Assembly: GCA_019119395.1 (NCBI GenBank)
Contig: DWXC01000033.1
Coordinates: 1 to 64,000, forward strand
Length of the DNA: 64,000 nt
Reading direction: 5' to 3'
Source of the DNA: Candidatus Borkfalkia stercoripullorum
Lineage (GTDB): Bacteria > Bacillota > Clostridia > Christensenellales > Borkfalkiaceae
Shown piece after piece: positions 25,052 through 33,548 of this stretch (the first letter of the stretch is position 1; each line of letters starts with the position of its first letter). The notes under the pieces are model-generated. The model made no database searches. It worked only from the letters and a program-made list of their open reading frames with translations, and was not told where the DNA came from. The position numbers and the translations under genes were made by a program.

Positions 25052-26284
25052 ATGACAAAAAGAGTCGTGGTAACGGGGCTCGGGGCGGTCACGCCCTTGG
25101 GCAACGACGTGAAGACCACTTGGGAGAATATGAAAAAGGGTGTCAACGGCATCGACACGGTGACCAAGTTCGACGCTTCCGAATATAAATGCCGCCTCGC
25201 GGGGGAAGTCCGCGGGTTTGACGCGGCGCTGTATATGCCGAAGGGAGATCTGCGCAAAACAGACCTTTACACGCAGTACGCGGTCGCGGCGGCTACGCAG
25301 GCGTATGAAGATTCCGGCATGGCGGCGGAAAGCGTTTCGCCCGACCGTTTCGGCGTATACATCGGGTCGGGCATCGGCGGTATCCATACGCTCATTTCCG
25401 AACATGCGAAATTTATCGAAAAGGGCCCCGGCAGGGTTTCGCCCTTTTTCGTGCCGATGATGATCTCGAACATCGCGTCCGGCACGGTAGCGATCAAATA
25501 TAACGCGCAGGGGCCGAACATCGGCATCGTAACCGCCTGCGCAACTTCCACCAACAGCATCGGCGAGGCTTACCGCGTTATCAAACACGGCTATGCCGAC
25601 GCAATGCTTGCCGGCGGCAGCGAGGCGGCGATCGTCCCCATATGTTTTGCGGGCTTTATCAGTTGCCAGGCGCTTTCCCAGGCGGAGGACAAAGACCGCG
25701 CTTCCATTCCTTTCGATAAGGAACGCGGCGGCTTTATCATGGGCGAAGGCGGCGCCGTCGTCATGCTCGAAGAGTACGAACACGCAAAGGCGCGCGGCGC
25801 AAAAATTTATGCCGAAGTGGTCGGCTACGGCTGCACCAACGACGCCTATCACATGACCGCGCCCAATCCCGAAGCGGTCGCGTCCGCGCGTGCCATCGAG
25901 CTTGCGGCCAAGGAAGGCGGCGTTACGGCCGACGGGCATCTGTATATCAATGCGCACGGCACGGGCACGCCTCTCAACGACAAGACGGAAACGGCCGCGA
26001 TCAAGCGCGTTTTCGGGCAGGACGCCTATAAATTGCACGTCTCTTCCACGAAGTCGATGACGGGTCACATGCTGGGCGCGGCGGGCGGCGTCGAGGCGAT
26101 CGCTTCTGTCTTGGCGCTCGACGAAGGCGTCATACCGCCCACCATCAATTATAAAGTCAAAGACGAGGAATGCGACCTCGATATCACCCCGAACGCTGCG
26201 GCCGAAGCGGAATTGACTTTCGCCATGTCCACATCGCTCGGGTTCGGCGGGCACAACGGCTGCCTCGCGTTCAAAAAGATCTGA
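25052..26284 (+). CDS. fabF: 3-oxoacyl-ACP synthase II
   Basis: A 410-residue condensing enzyme that elongates acyl-ACP with malonyl-ACP. Catalytic C163 ('TACATSTNS'), H302 ('[11 protein letters not shown]') and H339 ('[12 protein letters not shown]') form the Cys-His-His site. Normal length. GGGAGG sits 8 nt before ATG. It is separated from fabG by the two repeat elements but keeps its place in the pathway order. Confidence 0.96.
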   Translation: MTKRVVVTGLGAVTPLGNDVKTTWENMKKGVNGIDTVTKFDASEYKCRLAGEVRGFDAALYMPKGDLRKTDLYTQYAVAAATQAYEDSGMAAESVSPDRFGVYIGSGIGGIHTLISEHAKFIEKGPGRVSPFFVPMMISNIASGTVAIKYNAQGPNIGIVTACATSTNSIGEAYRVIKHGYADAMLAGGSEAAIVPICFAGFISCQALSQAEDKDRASIPFDKERGGFIMGEGGAVVMLEEYEHAKARGAKIYAEVVGYGCTNDAYHMTAPNPEAVASARAIELAAKEGGVTADGHLYINAHGTGTPLNDKTETAAIKRVFGQDAYKLHVSSTKSMTGHMLGAAGGVEAIASVLALDEGVIPPTINYKVKDEECDLDITPNAAAEAELTFAMSTSLGFGGHNGCLAFKKI

Positions 26285-26290
26285 CCGAAG

Positions 26291-26328
26291 AGTATGCGTT
26301 TCTTTTGAATGAAGTAAACGCATATTTT
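26291..26328 (+). terminator. Attenuator-like hairpin between fabF and accB
   Basis: TATGCGTTT...AAACGCATA stem followed by TTTTTT, 8 nt after fabF and before the accB ribosome-binding site. It could reduce transcription of the acc genes relative to the fab genes. Confidence 0.6.
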
Positions 26329-26355
26329 TTCATGCGTCAAGAGGAGAGTTTCATA

Positions 26356-26823
26356 ATGGATAAGAAAAAACTGACAGAGATCATAGAAATATTCAAGGAA
26401 AGCGGGCTCGGCAAAATGGAGATCAGCGAAACGAGCGCAGACAAGACCTTTTCGCTCAAGCTGGAAAAAAACGCCGACATGGTAGCGGCGCTGCCCGTTC
26501 CCGCCGCAATGCCCGCGCCCGTGCCGGCTTCGGCAAAGGACGGGGCGGTCGCCGAGCCTTCGCCCGACGGCATCAAGGACTATAACAAGTACCGCGACAT
26601 CCGTTCGCCGATGGTCGGCATTTTTTACGCCGCGCCCTCGCCCGACGCCGAACCTTTCGTAAAGGTGGGGCAGAAGGTCAAAAAGGGAGACACTCTCTGC
26701 ATCATCGAGGCGATGAAACTGATGAACGACGTCGTCGCGGAAGAGGACGGCGAGATCGTGGAGATCTGTGCGGACAACGGCTCGCTCGTCGAATTCGGGC
26801 AGGTCTTGTTCAAGATCTTTTGA
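26356..26823 (+). CDS. accB: Biotin carboxyl carrier protein of acetyl-CoA carboxylase
   Basis: A 155-residue BCCP. The N-terminal ~45 residues are a helical docking part, followed by an Ala/Pro-rich linker (~46-75) and the biotinyl domain (~80-155). Biotin attaches to K121 in '[11 protein letters not shown]'. The start at 26356 has GAGGAGAG upstream. It begins the accBCDA run. Confidence 0.95.
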   Translation: MDKKKLTEIIEIFKESGLGKMEISETSADKTFSLKLEKNADMVAALPVPAAMPAPVPASAKDGAVAEPSPDGIKDYNKYRDIRSPMVGIFYAAPSPDAEPFVKVGQKVKKGDTLCIIEAMKLMNDVVAEEDGEIVEICADNGSLVEFGQVLFKIF

Positions 26824-26837
26824 GGGGCAGAGGCGAA

Positions 26838-28184
26838 ATGTTCAGTAAAATTCTGATCGCAAACCGCGGCGAGATCGCCGTGCGAATCATCCGTGCCTGC
26901 AACGAAATGGGAATCCAGACGGTCGCCGTGTATTCCGAGGCGGACGCGGAGGCGTTGCACGTGAGCCTTGCGGACGAAAGTTACTGCATAGGCCCCGCCC
27001 TGTTAAAGGACAGTTACCTCAACATGACGGCGCTCATCGACGTCGCCATCGCGACGGGGTGTCAGGCGATCCACCCGGGGTACGGGCTTTTGAGCGAAAA
27101 CCCGCGCTTTGCCGAGCTTTGCGAAAAGTGCGGCATCAAATTTATCGGCCCCAACTGGTCGGTCATCGCAAAAATGGGTGATAAAGACGAGGCGCGCCGC
27201 ACCATGAAGGCGGCGGGCGTTCCCGTCGTGCCCGGGCTGGACGAGATCACAGACGTTGCCGAGGCGAAAAAGTTCGCTTCCGAGATCGGCTATCCCGTCA
27301 TCGTCAAGGCGAGCGCGGGCGGCGGCGGCAAGGGCATCCGCATCGTCTGGAAGGAAGAGGATTTCGAGAACGCCGTGCGCACCGCTTCGGCGGAAGCGCA
27401 GAGCGCTTTCGGCAACGGAAAATGCTATCTCGAAAAATATCTGACGGACGTAAAACACGTCGAAATGCAGATCGTTGCGGACGAGGCGGGCAACGTGGTA
27501 TGCCTGGGCGAGCGCGACTGCTCCATGCAGCGGCGCAACCAGAAACTCATTGAAGAGAGCCCCTGCGTCACTTTGAAGCCCGAAGTGCGCGAACAGATGA
27601 TGAAGGCGGCCGTGCTCGCCGCAAAAACGGTCAATTATACCAATCTCGGCACGATCGAATTCCTTCTCGCCAAAGACGATAAGTTTTATTTCATGGAAAT
27701 GAACACCCGTCTGCAGGTCGAGCATCCCGTCACGGAATACGTTACGGGCATCGATGTGGTAAAGTGGCAGATCCGCATCGCGGCGGGCATAGAATTCATC
27801 TACAGGCAGGAGGATATCCGCCTGCGCGGCTGCGCCATCGAGTGCCGCATCAATTCGGAGGACGCGCGCAGCAATTTCCGCCCGAGCTGCGGCAGGATCT
27901 CCCTTTTGCACATCCCCGGCGGGCCGTGGGTACGTTTCGACACGGCGATCTATCAGGATTACATGATCCCGCCCTATTACGACAGCATGATCGGCAAACT
28001 CATCGTGTACGCGCGCGACAGGACGGAGGCGATCCGCAAGATGCAGGCGGCGCTCGCGGAACTCGTCATAGAAGGCGTGCAGACGAACGCGGAGCTTTCC
28101 AGCGACATTCTCGCCCAGCCCGAGTTCAAAGACGGCAGTTACTGCACCAACTTTTTGGATAAATTTTTAAAAGATTATAAATAA
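26838..28184 (+). CDS. accC: Biotin carboxylase of acetyl-CoA carboxylase
   Basis: A 448-residue ATP-grasp enzyme that carboxylates the biotin on AccB with bicarbonate. N-terminal 'ILIANRGEIAVRI' (~5-17), glycine-rich ATP loop 'KASAGGGGKGIR' (~159-170), 'EMNTRLQVEHPVTE' (~287-300) and the C-terminal domain are intact. The start at 26838 (MFSKIL) follows GGCAGAGG; an in-frame ATG-like start 6 codons earlier is less likely. It lies 14 nt after accB. Confidence 0.96.
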   Translation: MFSKILIANRGEIAVRIIRACNEMGIQTVAVYSEADAEALHVSLADESYCIGPALLKDSYLNMTALIDVAIATGCQAIHPGYGLLSENPRFAELCEKCGIKFIGPNWSVIAKMGDKDEARRTMKAAGVPVVPGLDEITDVAEAKKFASEIGYPVIVKASAGGGGKGIRIVWKEEDFENAVRTASAEAQSAFGNGKCYLEKYLTDVKHVEMQIVADEAGNVVCLGERDCSMQRRNQKLIEESPCVTLKPEVREQMMKAAVLAAKTVNYTNLGTIEFLLAKDDKFYFMEMNTRLQVEHPVTEYVTGIDVVKWQIRIAAGIEFIYRQEDIRLRGCAIECRINSEDARSNFRPSCGRISLLHIPGGPWVRFDTAIYQDYMIPPYYDSMIGKLIVYARDRTEAIRKMQAALAELVIEGVQTNAELSSDILAQPEFKDGSYCTNFLDKFLKDYK

Positions 28185-28256
28185 ACGGCATATAAATAAA
28201 GAGCGCGCCGCAAGTCCGGCGCGGAGGCAGGTCATACAGACAGGGGTGATACAGGG

Positions 28257-29144
28257 TTGAAATTCGATTTTAAAAAATTCTTTTTCAGAAAGCCGAAAAA
28301 CGAACTGGAAGGTTCGGAAGGGCAACCGGCAAAGGAAGAGCCGCCTCAACAGGAAGCGGCGATCCCCGAAAAACTTGCGGAAAAATGCGAGGGGTGCGGG
28401 CAGATCGTCTTAAAGGACGAATTTGCCGCAAACCACGGCGTTTGTCCGAAATGCGGGCATTACCGTAAGATAGACGCGCGCGCGCGCATAGCCCTTTGTT
28501 TTGACGGCTTCGAAGAGCTGTTTGCGGAAGAGGAATCGGGGAACATCCTCGATTTTCCCGGATATACCGAAAAACTCGAACAACTGCGCGAAAAGACGGG
28601 GGAAAAGGACGGCGCCGTCTGCGGCGTCGGCACGATCGGCGGCGTAAAGGCGGCGGTGTTTTCCATGGATTACCGCTTTCAGATGGGCAGCATGGGCCAC
28701 ACCGTCGGGGAAAAGATCACAAAGACGTTCGAATACGCGACGGAGAACAAACTGCCCGTCGTCGGCTTCGTGTTGAGCGGGGGCGCTCGCATGCAGGAAG
28801 GCATCGTTTCCCTCATGCAGATGGCAAAAACGTCCGCGGCGGTCGCCAAGCACGGCGAGGCGGGGCTTCTGTACATTTCCGTGCTCACAGACCCTACCAC
28901 GGGCGGCGTTTCCGCTTCGTTCGCGTTCGAGGCGGACATCATTATGGCGGAAAAGGGCGCGCTCATCGGCTTTGCCGGGCCGCGCGTCATCGAGCAGACC
29001 ATCAGGCAGAAATTGCCCGAAGGTTTCCAGCGCGCCGAGTTCATCGAGCAGAAGGGCTTTGCAGACCTCATCGTCGAACGCAAGGAGATGAAAGAAAAAC
29101 TTTCCGCTCTCCTGAAGCTGCATTGCGGGGAGGGGATCGCATGA
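28257..29144 (+). CDS. accD: Acetyl-CoA carboxylase carboxyltransferase beta subunit, TTG start
   Basis: A 295-residue subunit that with AccA transfers CO2 from carboxybiotin to acetyl-CoA. The N-terminal zinc ribbon (four Cys in 'CEGCGQ' and 'CPKCGH', about residues 44-66) and the crotonase-like domain ('DYRFQMGSMGHTVGEK', 'SGGARMQEG', 'TTGGVSASFA') are present. No ATG fits; TTG at 28257 gives the expected MKFDFKKFFFRK start. Its TGA overlaps accA's ATG. Confidence 0.95.
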   Translation: MKFDFKKFFFRKPKNELEGSEGQPAKEEPPQQEAAIPEKLAEKCEGCGQIVLKDEFAANHGVCPKCGHYRKIDARARIALCFDGFEELFAEEESGNILDFPGYTEKLEQLREKTGEKDGAVCGVGTIGGVKAAVFSMDYRFQMGSMGHTVGEKITKTFEYATENKLPVVGFVLSGGARMQEGIVSLMQMAKTSAAVAKHGEAGLLYISVLTDPTTGGVSASFAFEADIIMAEKGALIGFAGPRVIEQTIRQKLPEGFQRAEFIEQKGFADLIVERKEMKEKLSALLKLHCGEGIA

Positions 29145-29905
29145 GCGCATACGACATCGTTTTGAAGAGCCGCGAAAAGGGCAGGCCCACCGCGGTCAAA
29201 TATATTTCCAACATCGTGGAGGGGTTCATCGAACTGCACGGCGACAGGCGCTTTGCCGACGACAAGGCGGTCGTTGCGGGCGTCGGTTATATCGAAGGGA
29301 AGCCCGTCACCGTCATCGGCATCGAAAAGGGCGAGGACACCAACGACAAGATCGCGCATAACTTCGGCTGCGCGCATCCCGAAGGTTACCGCAAAGCGGT
29401 GCGGCTGATGAAGGAGGCGGAAAAATTCCGCCGTCCCGTGCTTTGTTTTGTGGATACGTCGGGCGCGTATTGCGGCATCGGCGCGGAAGAACGCGGCCAG
29501 AGCGAGGCGATCGCCATGAGCATTCTCGACATGATCCGCTTAAAGACCCCGACCCTTTCCGTCATCATCGGCGAAGGCGGTTCGGGCGGCGCGCTCGGGC
29601 TTTGCGCGGCGGACGAGGTGTGGATCACCGAAACGTCCACCTATTCGGTCATATCCCCGGAAGGCTGCGCTTCCATTCTGTGGAAGGACAGTTCCCGCGT
29701 CGCGGACGCGTCCGAGTGCCTGAAAATGACGGCGGACGATCTCATTTCTCTCGGGGCGGTCGAGCGCGTGATCCCCGAAGAAGGGTTTTCCGACGAATTT
29801 TATTCCAAACTGAAAACAGATATCGCGCAGACATTTCAAAGGCTGAAGAAGATCCCCGCAGAAACGCTGGTGGAAAACAGATACCGCCGCTTCCGCAAAT
29901 TTTAA
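29141..29905 (+). CDS. accA: Acetyl-CoA carboxylase carboxyltransferase alpha subunit
   Basis: A 254-residue subunit, shorter than the ~320 residues of E. coli AccA because the N-terminal helical part is reduced, as in many Firmicutes. Core motifs: 'FIELHGDRRFADDKAVVAG' (~31-49), 'CFVDTSGAYCGIGAEERGQ' (~99-117) and 'VIIGEGGSGGALGL' (~138-151). The ATG overlaps the accD stop as ATGA (29141-29144), giving equal production of the two subunits. Confidence 0.95.
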   Translation: MSAYDIVLKSREKGRPTAVKYISNIVEGFIELHGDRRFADDKAVVAGVGYIEGKPVTVIGIEKGEDTNDKIAHNFGCAHPEGYRKAVRLMKEAEKFRRPVLCFVDTSGAYCGIGAEERGQSEAIAMSILDMIRLKTPTLSVIIGEGGSGGALGLCAADEVWITETSTYSVISPEGCASILWKDSSRVADASECLKMTADDLISLGAVERVIPEEGFSDEFYSKLKTDIAQTFQRLKKIPAETLVENRYRRFRKF

Positions 29906-29954
29906 GCGGGCGGAGCGGGCATGCGCCCGCACGGAAAAACAAGGAGGAGAGAAG

Positions 29955-30770
29955 ATGATAGCGATCGTGACAGACTCTTCCGTCGGGTATTCGACGGCGG
30001 AGATCGCAGACAGGGGTATTGTCAGCGTGGTGCCGCTCAATTACAACGTCGGCGGCAAAAATTTTGAGGAAAAGGCTTCGGACAAAAACGGCAATTTCAT
30101 GCCGCTCATCCGCGGCGTGCCCTGTAAAACGGCGCAGCCGGCCCTCAACAGCTTTATTCAGACTTTTTCTTCGCTCGTTGCCAAGGGCTGCGATATCATC
30201 TGCATCGTTTTGAGCTCTTCCCTTTCCGGAACGTATTCTTCCGCAAAATTCGCGGCCGGGCAGGTCGGCGGCAACATCAGGGTCATCGATTCCCGCACAA
30301 TCGGCGCGGGCATGCACCTTTTGGTGGACGAAGCGGTCAATCTCGTCAAGGCGGGCGTCGCTTTTGACCGTGCGGTCGAAATGCTAGAAGCGCTCAAAAG
30401 CAAGATCGGCGTCGTCTTTTCGGTGGAAACGCTGGAAAACCTGATCGCGGGAGGCCGCCTGAATACGGCAAAAGCAAAAACGACGCTCAACAACCGCCCC
30501 GTGTTCGAACTGAAAGCGAAAATTTTGTTCAAATGCAACGTGCGCGGCGCGCGCGAACGTTTGGAAGAAATGATCGCCTGCATTCCCGAAAACACGCGGC
30601 GCATCATCGTCTGCCGCTGCGGGGACGGGACGGACGTGTCCGCGCTTACCGAACTTTTAAAAGCGCGCCACCCGAACGTTTATATCCACCAGCGCGTCTT
30701 GGGGCCTGTTTTGAGCATCCACGTCGGCGACGGCGCGTTCGGCGTCGCGTATGTGACAAAAAACCAGTAA
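29955..30770 (+). CDS. DegV family fatty-acid-binding protein
   Basis: A 271-residue DegV protein. The N-terminal 'IAIVTDSSVGYSTAEI' and the 'LSSSLSGTYSSAKFAA' (~88-103) are family marks; the latter contacts the fatty acid head group. DegV/FakB proteins hold a fatty acid so that FakA can phosphorylate it for use in phospholipids. Location right after the fab/acc block fits use of exogenous or recycled fatty acids. No FakA is in the window. Strong AAGGAGG site; 49 nt after accA. Confidence 0.9.
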   Translation: MIAIVTDSSVGYSTAEIADRGIVSVVPLNYNVGGKNFEEKASDKNGNFMPLIRGVPCKTAQPALNSFIQTFSSLVAKGCDIICIVLSSSLSGTYSSAKFAAGQVGGNIRVIDSRTIGAGMHLLVDEAVNLVKAGVAFDRAVEMLEALKSKIGVVFSVETLENLIAGGRLNTAKAKTTLNNRPVFELKAKILFKCNVRGARERLEEMIACIPENTRRIIVCRCGDGTDVSALTELLKARHPNVYIHQRVLGPVLSIHVGDGAFGVAYVTKNQ

Positions 30771-30783
30771 ATTATGTACAAAA

Positions 30784-30829
30784 AAGCCTCCCGCAAGCAG
30801 ATCTTATCTGCTTGCGGGAGGCTCGTTTT
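30784..30829 (+). terminator. Intrinsic terminator after degV
   Basis: A 17-bp perfect stem (30784-30800 with 30806-30822) followed by CGTTTTTTATTTT. It ends the fab/acc/degV transcript. Confidence 0.92.
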
Positions 30830-30890
30830 TTATTTTGAAACGTATCGGATCATATCGACCGAACGGCCGCGGATTTTAACTTTCATATAT

Positions 30891-31011
30891 CCCCGCGCCG
30901 GGCTTTGCACCGCAGTCCGAAGGCTTCCCCGCGCCGGGCTTTGCACCGCCGCCCGGAGGCTTCCCCGCGCCGGGCTTTGCGCCGCCGTCAGGAGGCTTCC
31001 CCGTGCAGGGG
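30891..31011. repeat. 36-bp GC-rich tandem repeat, 3.3 copies
   Basis: Three consecutive 36-bp units begin 'ccccgcgccgggctttg' at 30891, 30927 and 30963, and a partial fourth starts at 30999. They differ at a few positions. On the minus strand one frame reads Gly-Lys-Pro-rich 12-mers, but no start codon or ribosome site supports a gene. Confidence 0.75.
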
Positions 31012-31041
31012 ACGATGACGGCGCAAAAAACGGAGAGAGAG

Positions 31042-31218
31042 TTATACAAACTTGTTTGTATTTTTATCGTAGGAATAGCCGATTTCGGCGAGGGTTTTTT
31101 GCAATTCTTCTTCGTTCGCGCCCGCATCCTCGCAAAATGCGGAAAGGGACGGGTAAAAATCCCGCAATTTCATGTTCACGAAGCTCAAAAGCATAAAAGG
31201 GTCTTTCGGCAGCTGCAC
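31042..31218 (-). CDS. DUF4250 small protein, GTG start
   Basis: A 58-residue protein: starts (M)QLPKDPFMLLSFVNMKLRD and ends GYSYDKNTNKFV. The P-x-D-P-x-M-L-L-S-x-V-N-x-K-L-R-D core and the 'IGYSYD' near the end match DUF4250, a small family of unknown function common in Clostridia. The GTG start at 31218 has AGAGG 8 nt upstream. It is encoded opposite the transporter gene with its own promoter and runs into the 36-bp repeats. Confidence 0.8.
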   Translation of the reverse strand: MQLPKDPFMLLSFVNMKLRDFYPSLSAFCEDAGANEEELQKTLAEIGYSYDKNTNKFV

Positions 31219-31244
31219 GGCATATACCTCTTTGATTTTCGATT

Positions 31245-31273
31245 ATTATACCATTCTTTGCGGCAAAGCGCAA
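31245..31273 (-). promoter_or_regulatory. Promoter of the DUF4250 gene
   Basis: On the minus strand: TTGCGC (31273-31268), 17-nt spacer, TATAAT (31250-31245). Confidence 0.55.
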
Positions 31274-31302
31274 ACGCTTTTTCATTTGCGGCGCTTTTTT
31301 TG

Positions 31303-31330
31303 TTGACTGACGCGCGCCGATGAGTATAAT
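31303..31330 (+). promoter_or_regulatory. Promoter of the ArsB/NhaD-like transporter
   Basis: TTGACT (31303-31308), 16-nt spacer, TATAAT (31325-31330). Because it overlaps the first codons of the longest frame (31320), translation must start downstream, at 31368. Confidence 0.7.
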
Positions 31331-31367
31331 AGAGATGTTTGATTTTTTGATGTACGGCGGTGGAGAT

Positions 31368-32675
31368 ATGGAAGAAAAAGGGAGCGCCCGTATGGATACA
31401 AACGGGAAAGAAGCGCCCGTTTCGGCAGGGGAAGAATACGCGGCGGGGGCGGCGTCCGCGCCCGTTTCGGAGGAGACGCCGTCCGTCCCCGACGAGGGCG
31501 GCGCATCGGAGCGGGAAAAAGAAAACGGCGCTTCGCCGCTTTCGAAAAGGCGTAAATTCGCGCTTGCCGTCGGTCATTTTTTCAAGAGCAGCGTCGTGCC
31601 GGTCGTCGCGCTCGCCGCGGCGGGCATAACCTGCTTTTTCGTCCCTTTCGACAGAGAATATCTGGGATATTTCGATCTGCAGACGCTTTCCTGCCTGTTC
31701 TGCACGCTGGCGGTCGTCGCGGCGTTCAAAAACATCCGCTTTTTCGTCTGGCTTGCGGACATCATCGTGCGCAGGTTCAAAAACATGCGCAACATCGTCC
31801 TCGCGCTCGTGTTCGTCACTTATTTCGGCTCGATGGTCATGGCGAACGACATGGCGCTCATCACTTTCCTGCCCCTCGGGTATTTCGTGCTCGATTCGTG
31901 CGGCAATAAAAAACTGACGGCGCTCACGTTCATCATGCAGAACATCGCCGCCAACCTCGGCGGGATGCTCACGCCCTTCGGCAACCCGCAGAATTTATAC
32001 CTGTATTCTTATTTCAACATTGCGGCGGGCGAATTTTTCAAGATCATGGCGCTGCCGTTCGCGGTCGCGTTTTTGCTGATTTTGGGCGTGTGCCTGTTCG
32101 TAAAGCCGGAAAAAGCGGAAGTGCTTTCCGCCCCCAAAAAAACGCCGCCGGTATGGCGCATAGCGCTCTACTCGGCGCTGTTCGTGCTGTCCGTGCTCAT
32201 CGTTTTCCGCGTCTTTCCCTATTATTGGGGGCTTCTTGCGGTCACGGCGCTACTACTGATCTTTGATTTCCGCGCGGTTTTGCGCGTGGATTACGGCCTG
32301 CTTTTCACGTTTTGCGCGTTTTTCGTCTTTTCGGGGAACATGGCGCGCATTCCCGCGGTAGAGGAGTTTTTGGGAGGGCTCGTCGCGCTCGACCCGCTCG
32401 CGTTCGGCGTTTTGTCCTGCCAGGTCATCTCCAACGTGCCTTCGGCGGTGCTTCTGTCTAAATTCACGTCCGATTATGCGAATCTCCTCGTCGCGGTCAA
32501 CATCGGGGGGCTCGGCACGCCGATCGCGTCCCTCGCAAGCCTCATAACCCTCAATACATACCGCCGCGTCTGCCCGGGGCAAACAAAAAAATACATAGCA
32601 AAGTTCCTGCTCCTCAATTTTTCTTTCCTTGCGGTACTCATCGGCGTCGGTTATCTGAACGTGCTCATTGTTTAA
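31368..32675 (+). CDS. ArsB/CitM-NhaD superfamily ion transporter
   Basis: A 435-residue integral membrane protein of the ion-transporter superfamily. The first ~60 residues are a hydrophilic, Glu/Ala-rich cytoplasmic tail. About ten membrane segments follow. The 'MANDMALITFLPLGYF' segment (~152-167) and 'NLGGMLTPFGNPQNLYLY' (~186-203) are characteristic of ArsB/CitMHS/SLC13-like anion permeases and NhaD antiporters; a second 'SNVPSAVLLSKF' repeat (~360-371) is also seen. The substrate (anion, dicarboxylate or Na+) is not decidable. The start at 31368 follows GGTGGAG and the promoter. Confidence 0.85.
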   Translation: MEEKGSARMDTNGKEAPVSAGEEYAAGAASAPVSEETPSVPDEGGASEREKENGASPLSKRRKFALAVGHFFKSSVVPVVALAAAGITCFFVPFDREYLGYFDLQTLSCLFCTLAVVAAFKNIRFFVWLADIIVRRFKNMRNIVLALVFVTYFGSMVMANDMALITFLPLGYFVLDSCGNKKLTALTFIMQNIAANLGGMLTPFGNPQNLYLYSYFNIAAGEFFKIMALPFAVAFLLILGVCLFVKPEKAEVLSAPKKTPPVWRIALYSALFVLSVLIVFRVFPYYWGLLAVTALLLIFDFRAVLRVDYGLLFTFCAFFVFSGNMARIPAVEEFLGGLVALDPLAFGVLSCQVISNVPSAVLLSKFTSDYANLLVAVNIGGLGTPIASLASLITLNTYRRVCPGQTKKYIAKFLLLNFSFLAVLIGVGYLNVLIV

Positions 32676-32687
32676 TATAAAATCGCA

Positions 32688-32713
32688 GGCCCGCCGCAAA
32701 ACTGCGGCGGGCC
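32688..32713. terminator. Convergent hairpin
   Basis: GGCCCGCCGC/GCGGCGGGCC stem between the ends of the genes at 32675 (+) and 32736 (-). No clear T-run, so termination strength is uncertain. Confidence 0.5.
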
Positions 32714-32735
32714 CAAGTCCGCGGTCAATGAAAGA

Positions 32736-33548
32736 TCAGTCTTTTTGACGGAATTCGCGTTTCAGCCGCACGATCGCAAGAAAGACGAACACGACCGCGA
32801 AAACCGCCAAAACGATCAGTCCGATTGCGGGGGACAGTGCGTACATATCTTTATAAAACCTTTCGTTCCACCCGTTGATGCCGCAAACGTTCCCGAAAAC
32901 GGAAATGCCCCAAGCCGCCGGCGTGATGTATTTGAGATTGCCCGCGCCGCCTTCCAGGGAAATGATGCAGTCTGAAAAAACGACCTGCATGATGATGACG
33001 AGCAAAACCGGCAAAATCGCGCTTTCCGATTTTTTGAGCAGGGCGGAGATGAACAGCCCGAGCGCGGTCACCGCGATATTGGCGAGCGCCATGGACAGGT
33101 ACGCCAGGAGATATCCCGTCGCGGGATGGGGGAAAGCGTAATCGATAAAGATCAGGCTTCCTCCGAACAGGAGCGCGCACTGCACCAGCCCGATCGCCGA
33201 CAAAACGACGATTTTTGAAAGCACGTAGGCGGTCACGTCCAGTCCGCCGTATATTTCGCGCGCGAGCACTTCCCTCTCTTTGCAGATCTCGCGGTAGCTG
33301 TTCAAAATCGCCATGAGCGTCGCCATGACGACCAGCACGAATGTGGCAATGTTTGCCTGCCCCACGTTTCTGGCCGTAAAAGCGTCCCCGTCCGCCACCA
33401 GGTACAAAATCACGAGCAAAACGGGCGCTTCCAGAAGCAGCGGCAGAAAAGTTCCTACATTCGTAAAGATCTGTTTGAAATACCGCGCCGTCAGCACGCG
33501 GAAATGTTCGAAATTTGCCTTTGCGGAATGGCGGCGGAATCGTTTCAT
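32736..33548 (-). CDS. ABC-2 permease, ABCG-like
   Basis: A 270-residue membrane protein with six predicted segments in the ABC2_membrane layout (~35-55, 70-90, 112-135, 145-170, 178-200, 240-265). The 'NSYREICKEREVLAREIYGGLDV' stretch (~82-104) is the coupling region shared with ABCG/White-type transporters. Its ATG overlaps the TGA of the FHA-ATPase gene (33545-33548), so the two make one transporter. The cargo is unknown. Confidence 0.88.
   Translation of the reverse strand: MKRFRRHSAKANFEHFRVLTARYFKQIFTNVGTFLPLLLEAPVLLVILYLVADGDAFTARNVGQANIATFVLVVMATLMAILNSYREICKEREVLAREIYGGLDVTAYVLSKIVVLSAIGLVQCALLFGGSLIFIDYAFPHPATGYLLAYLSMALANIAVTALGLFISALLKKSESAILPVLLVIIMQVVFSDCIISLEGGAGNLKYITPAAWGISVFGNVCGINGWNERFYKDMYALSPAIGLIVLAVFAVVFVFLAIVRLKREFRQKD

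Noticed and set aside
24760-25188. 142-codon ORF in the fabG-fabF gap
   Set aside because: It lies on the repeat elements and overlaps fabF; composition and lack of a start site argue against a gene.
30891-31011. CRISPR-like array
   Set aside because: Units are directly adjacent with no spacers and no cas genes are present.
30774-31196. Plus-strand ORF with Arg-Leu-rich 12-residue repeats
   Set aside because: It covers the degV terminator and the antisense of the DUF4250 gene; it is explained by the 36-bp DNA repeat.
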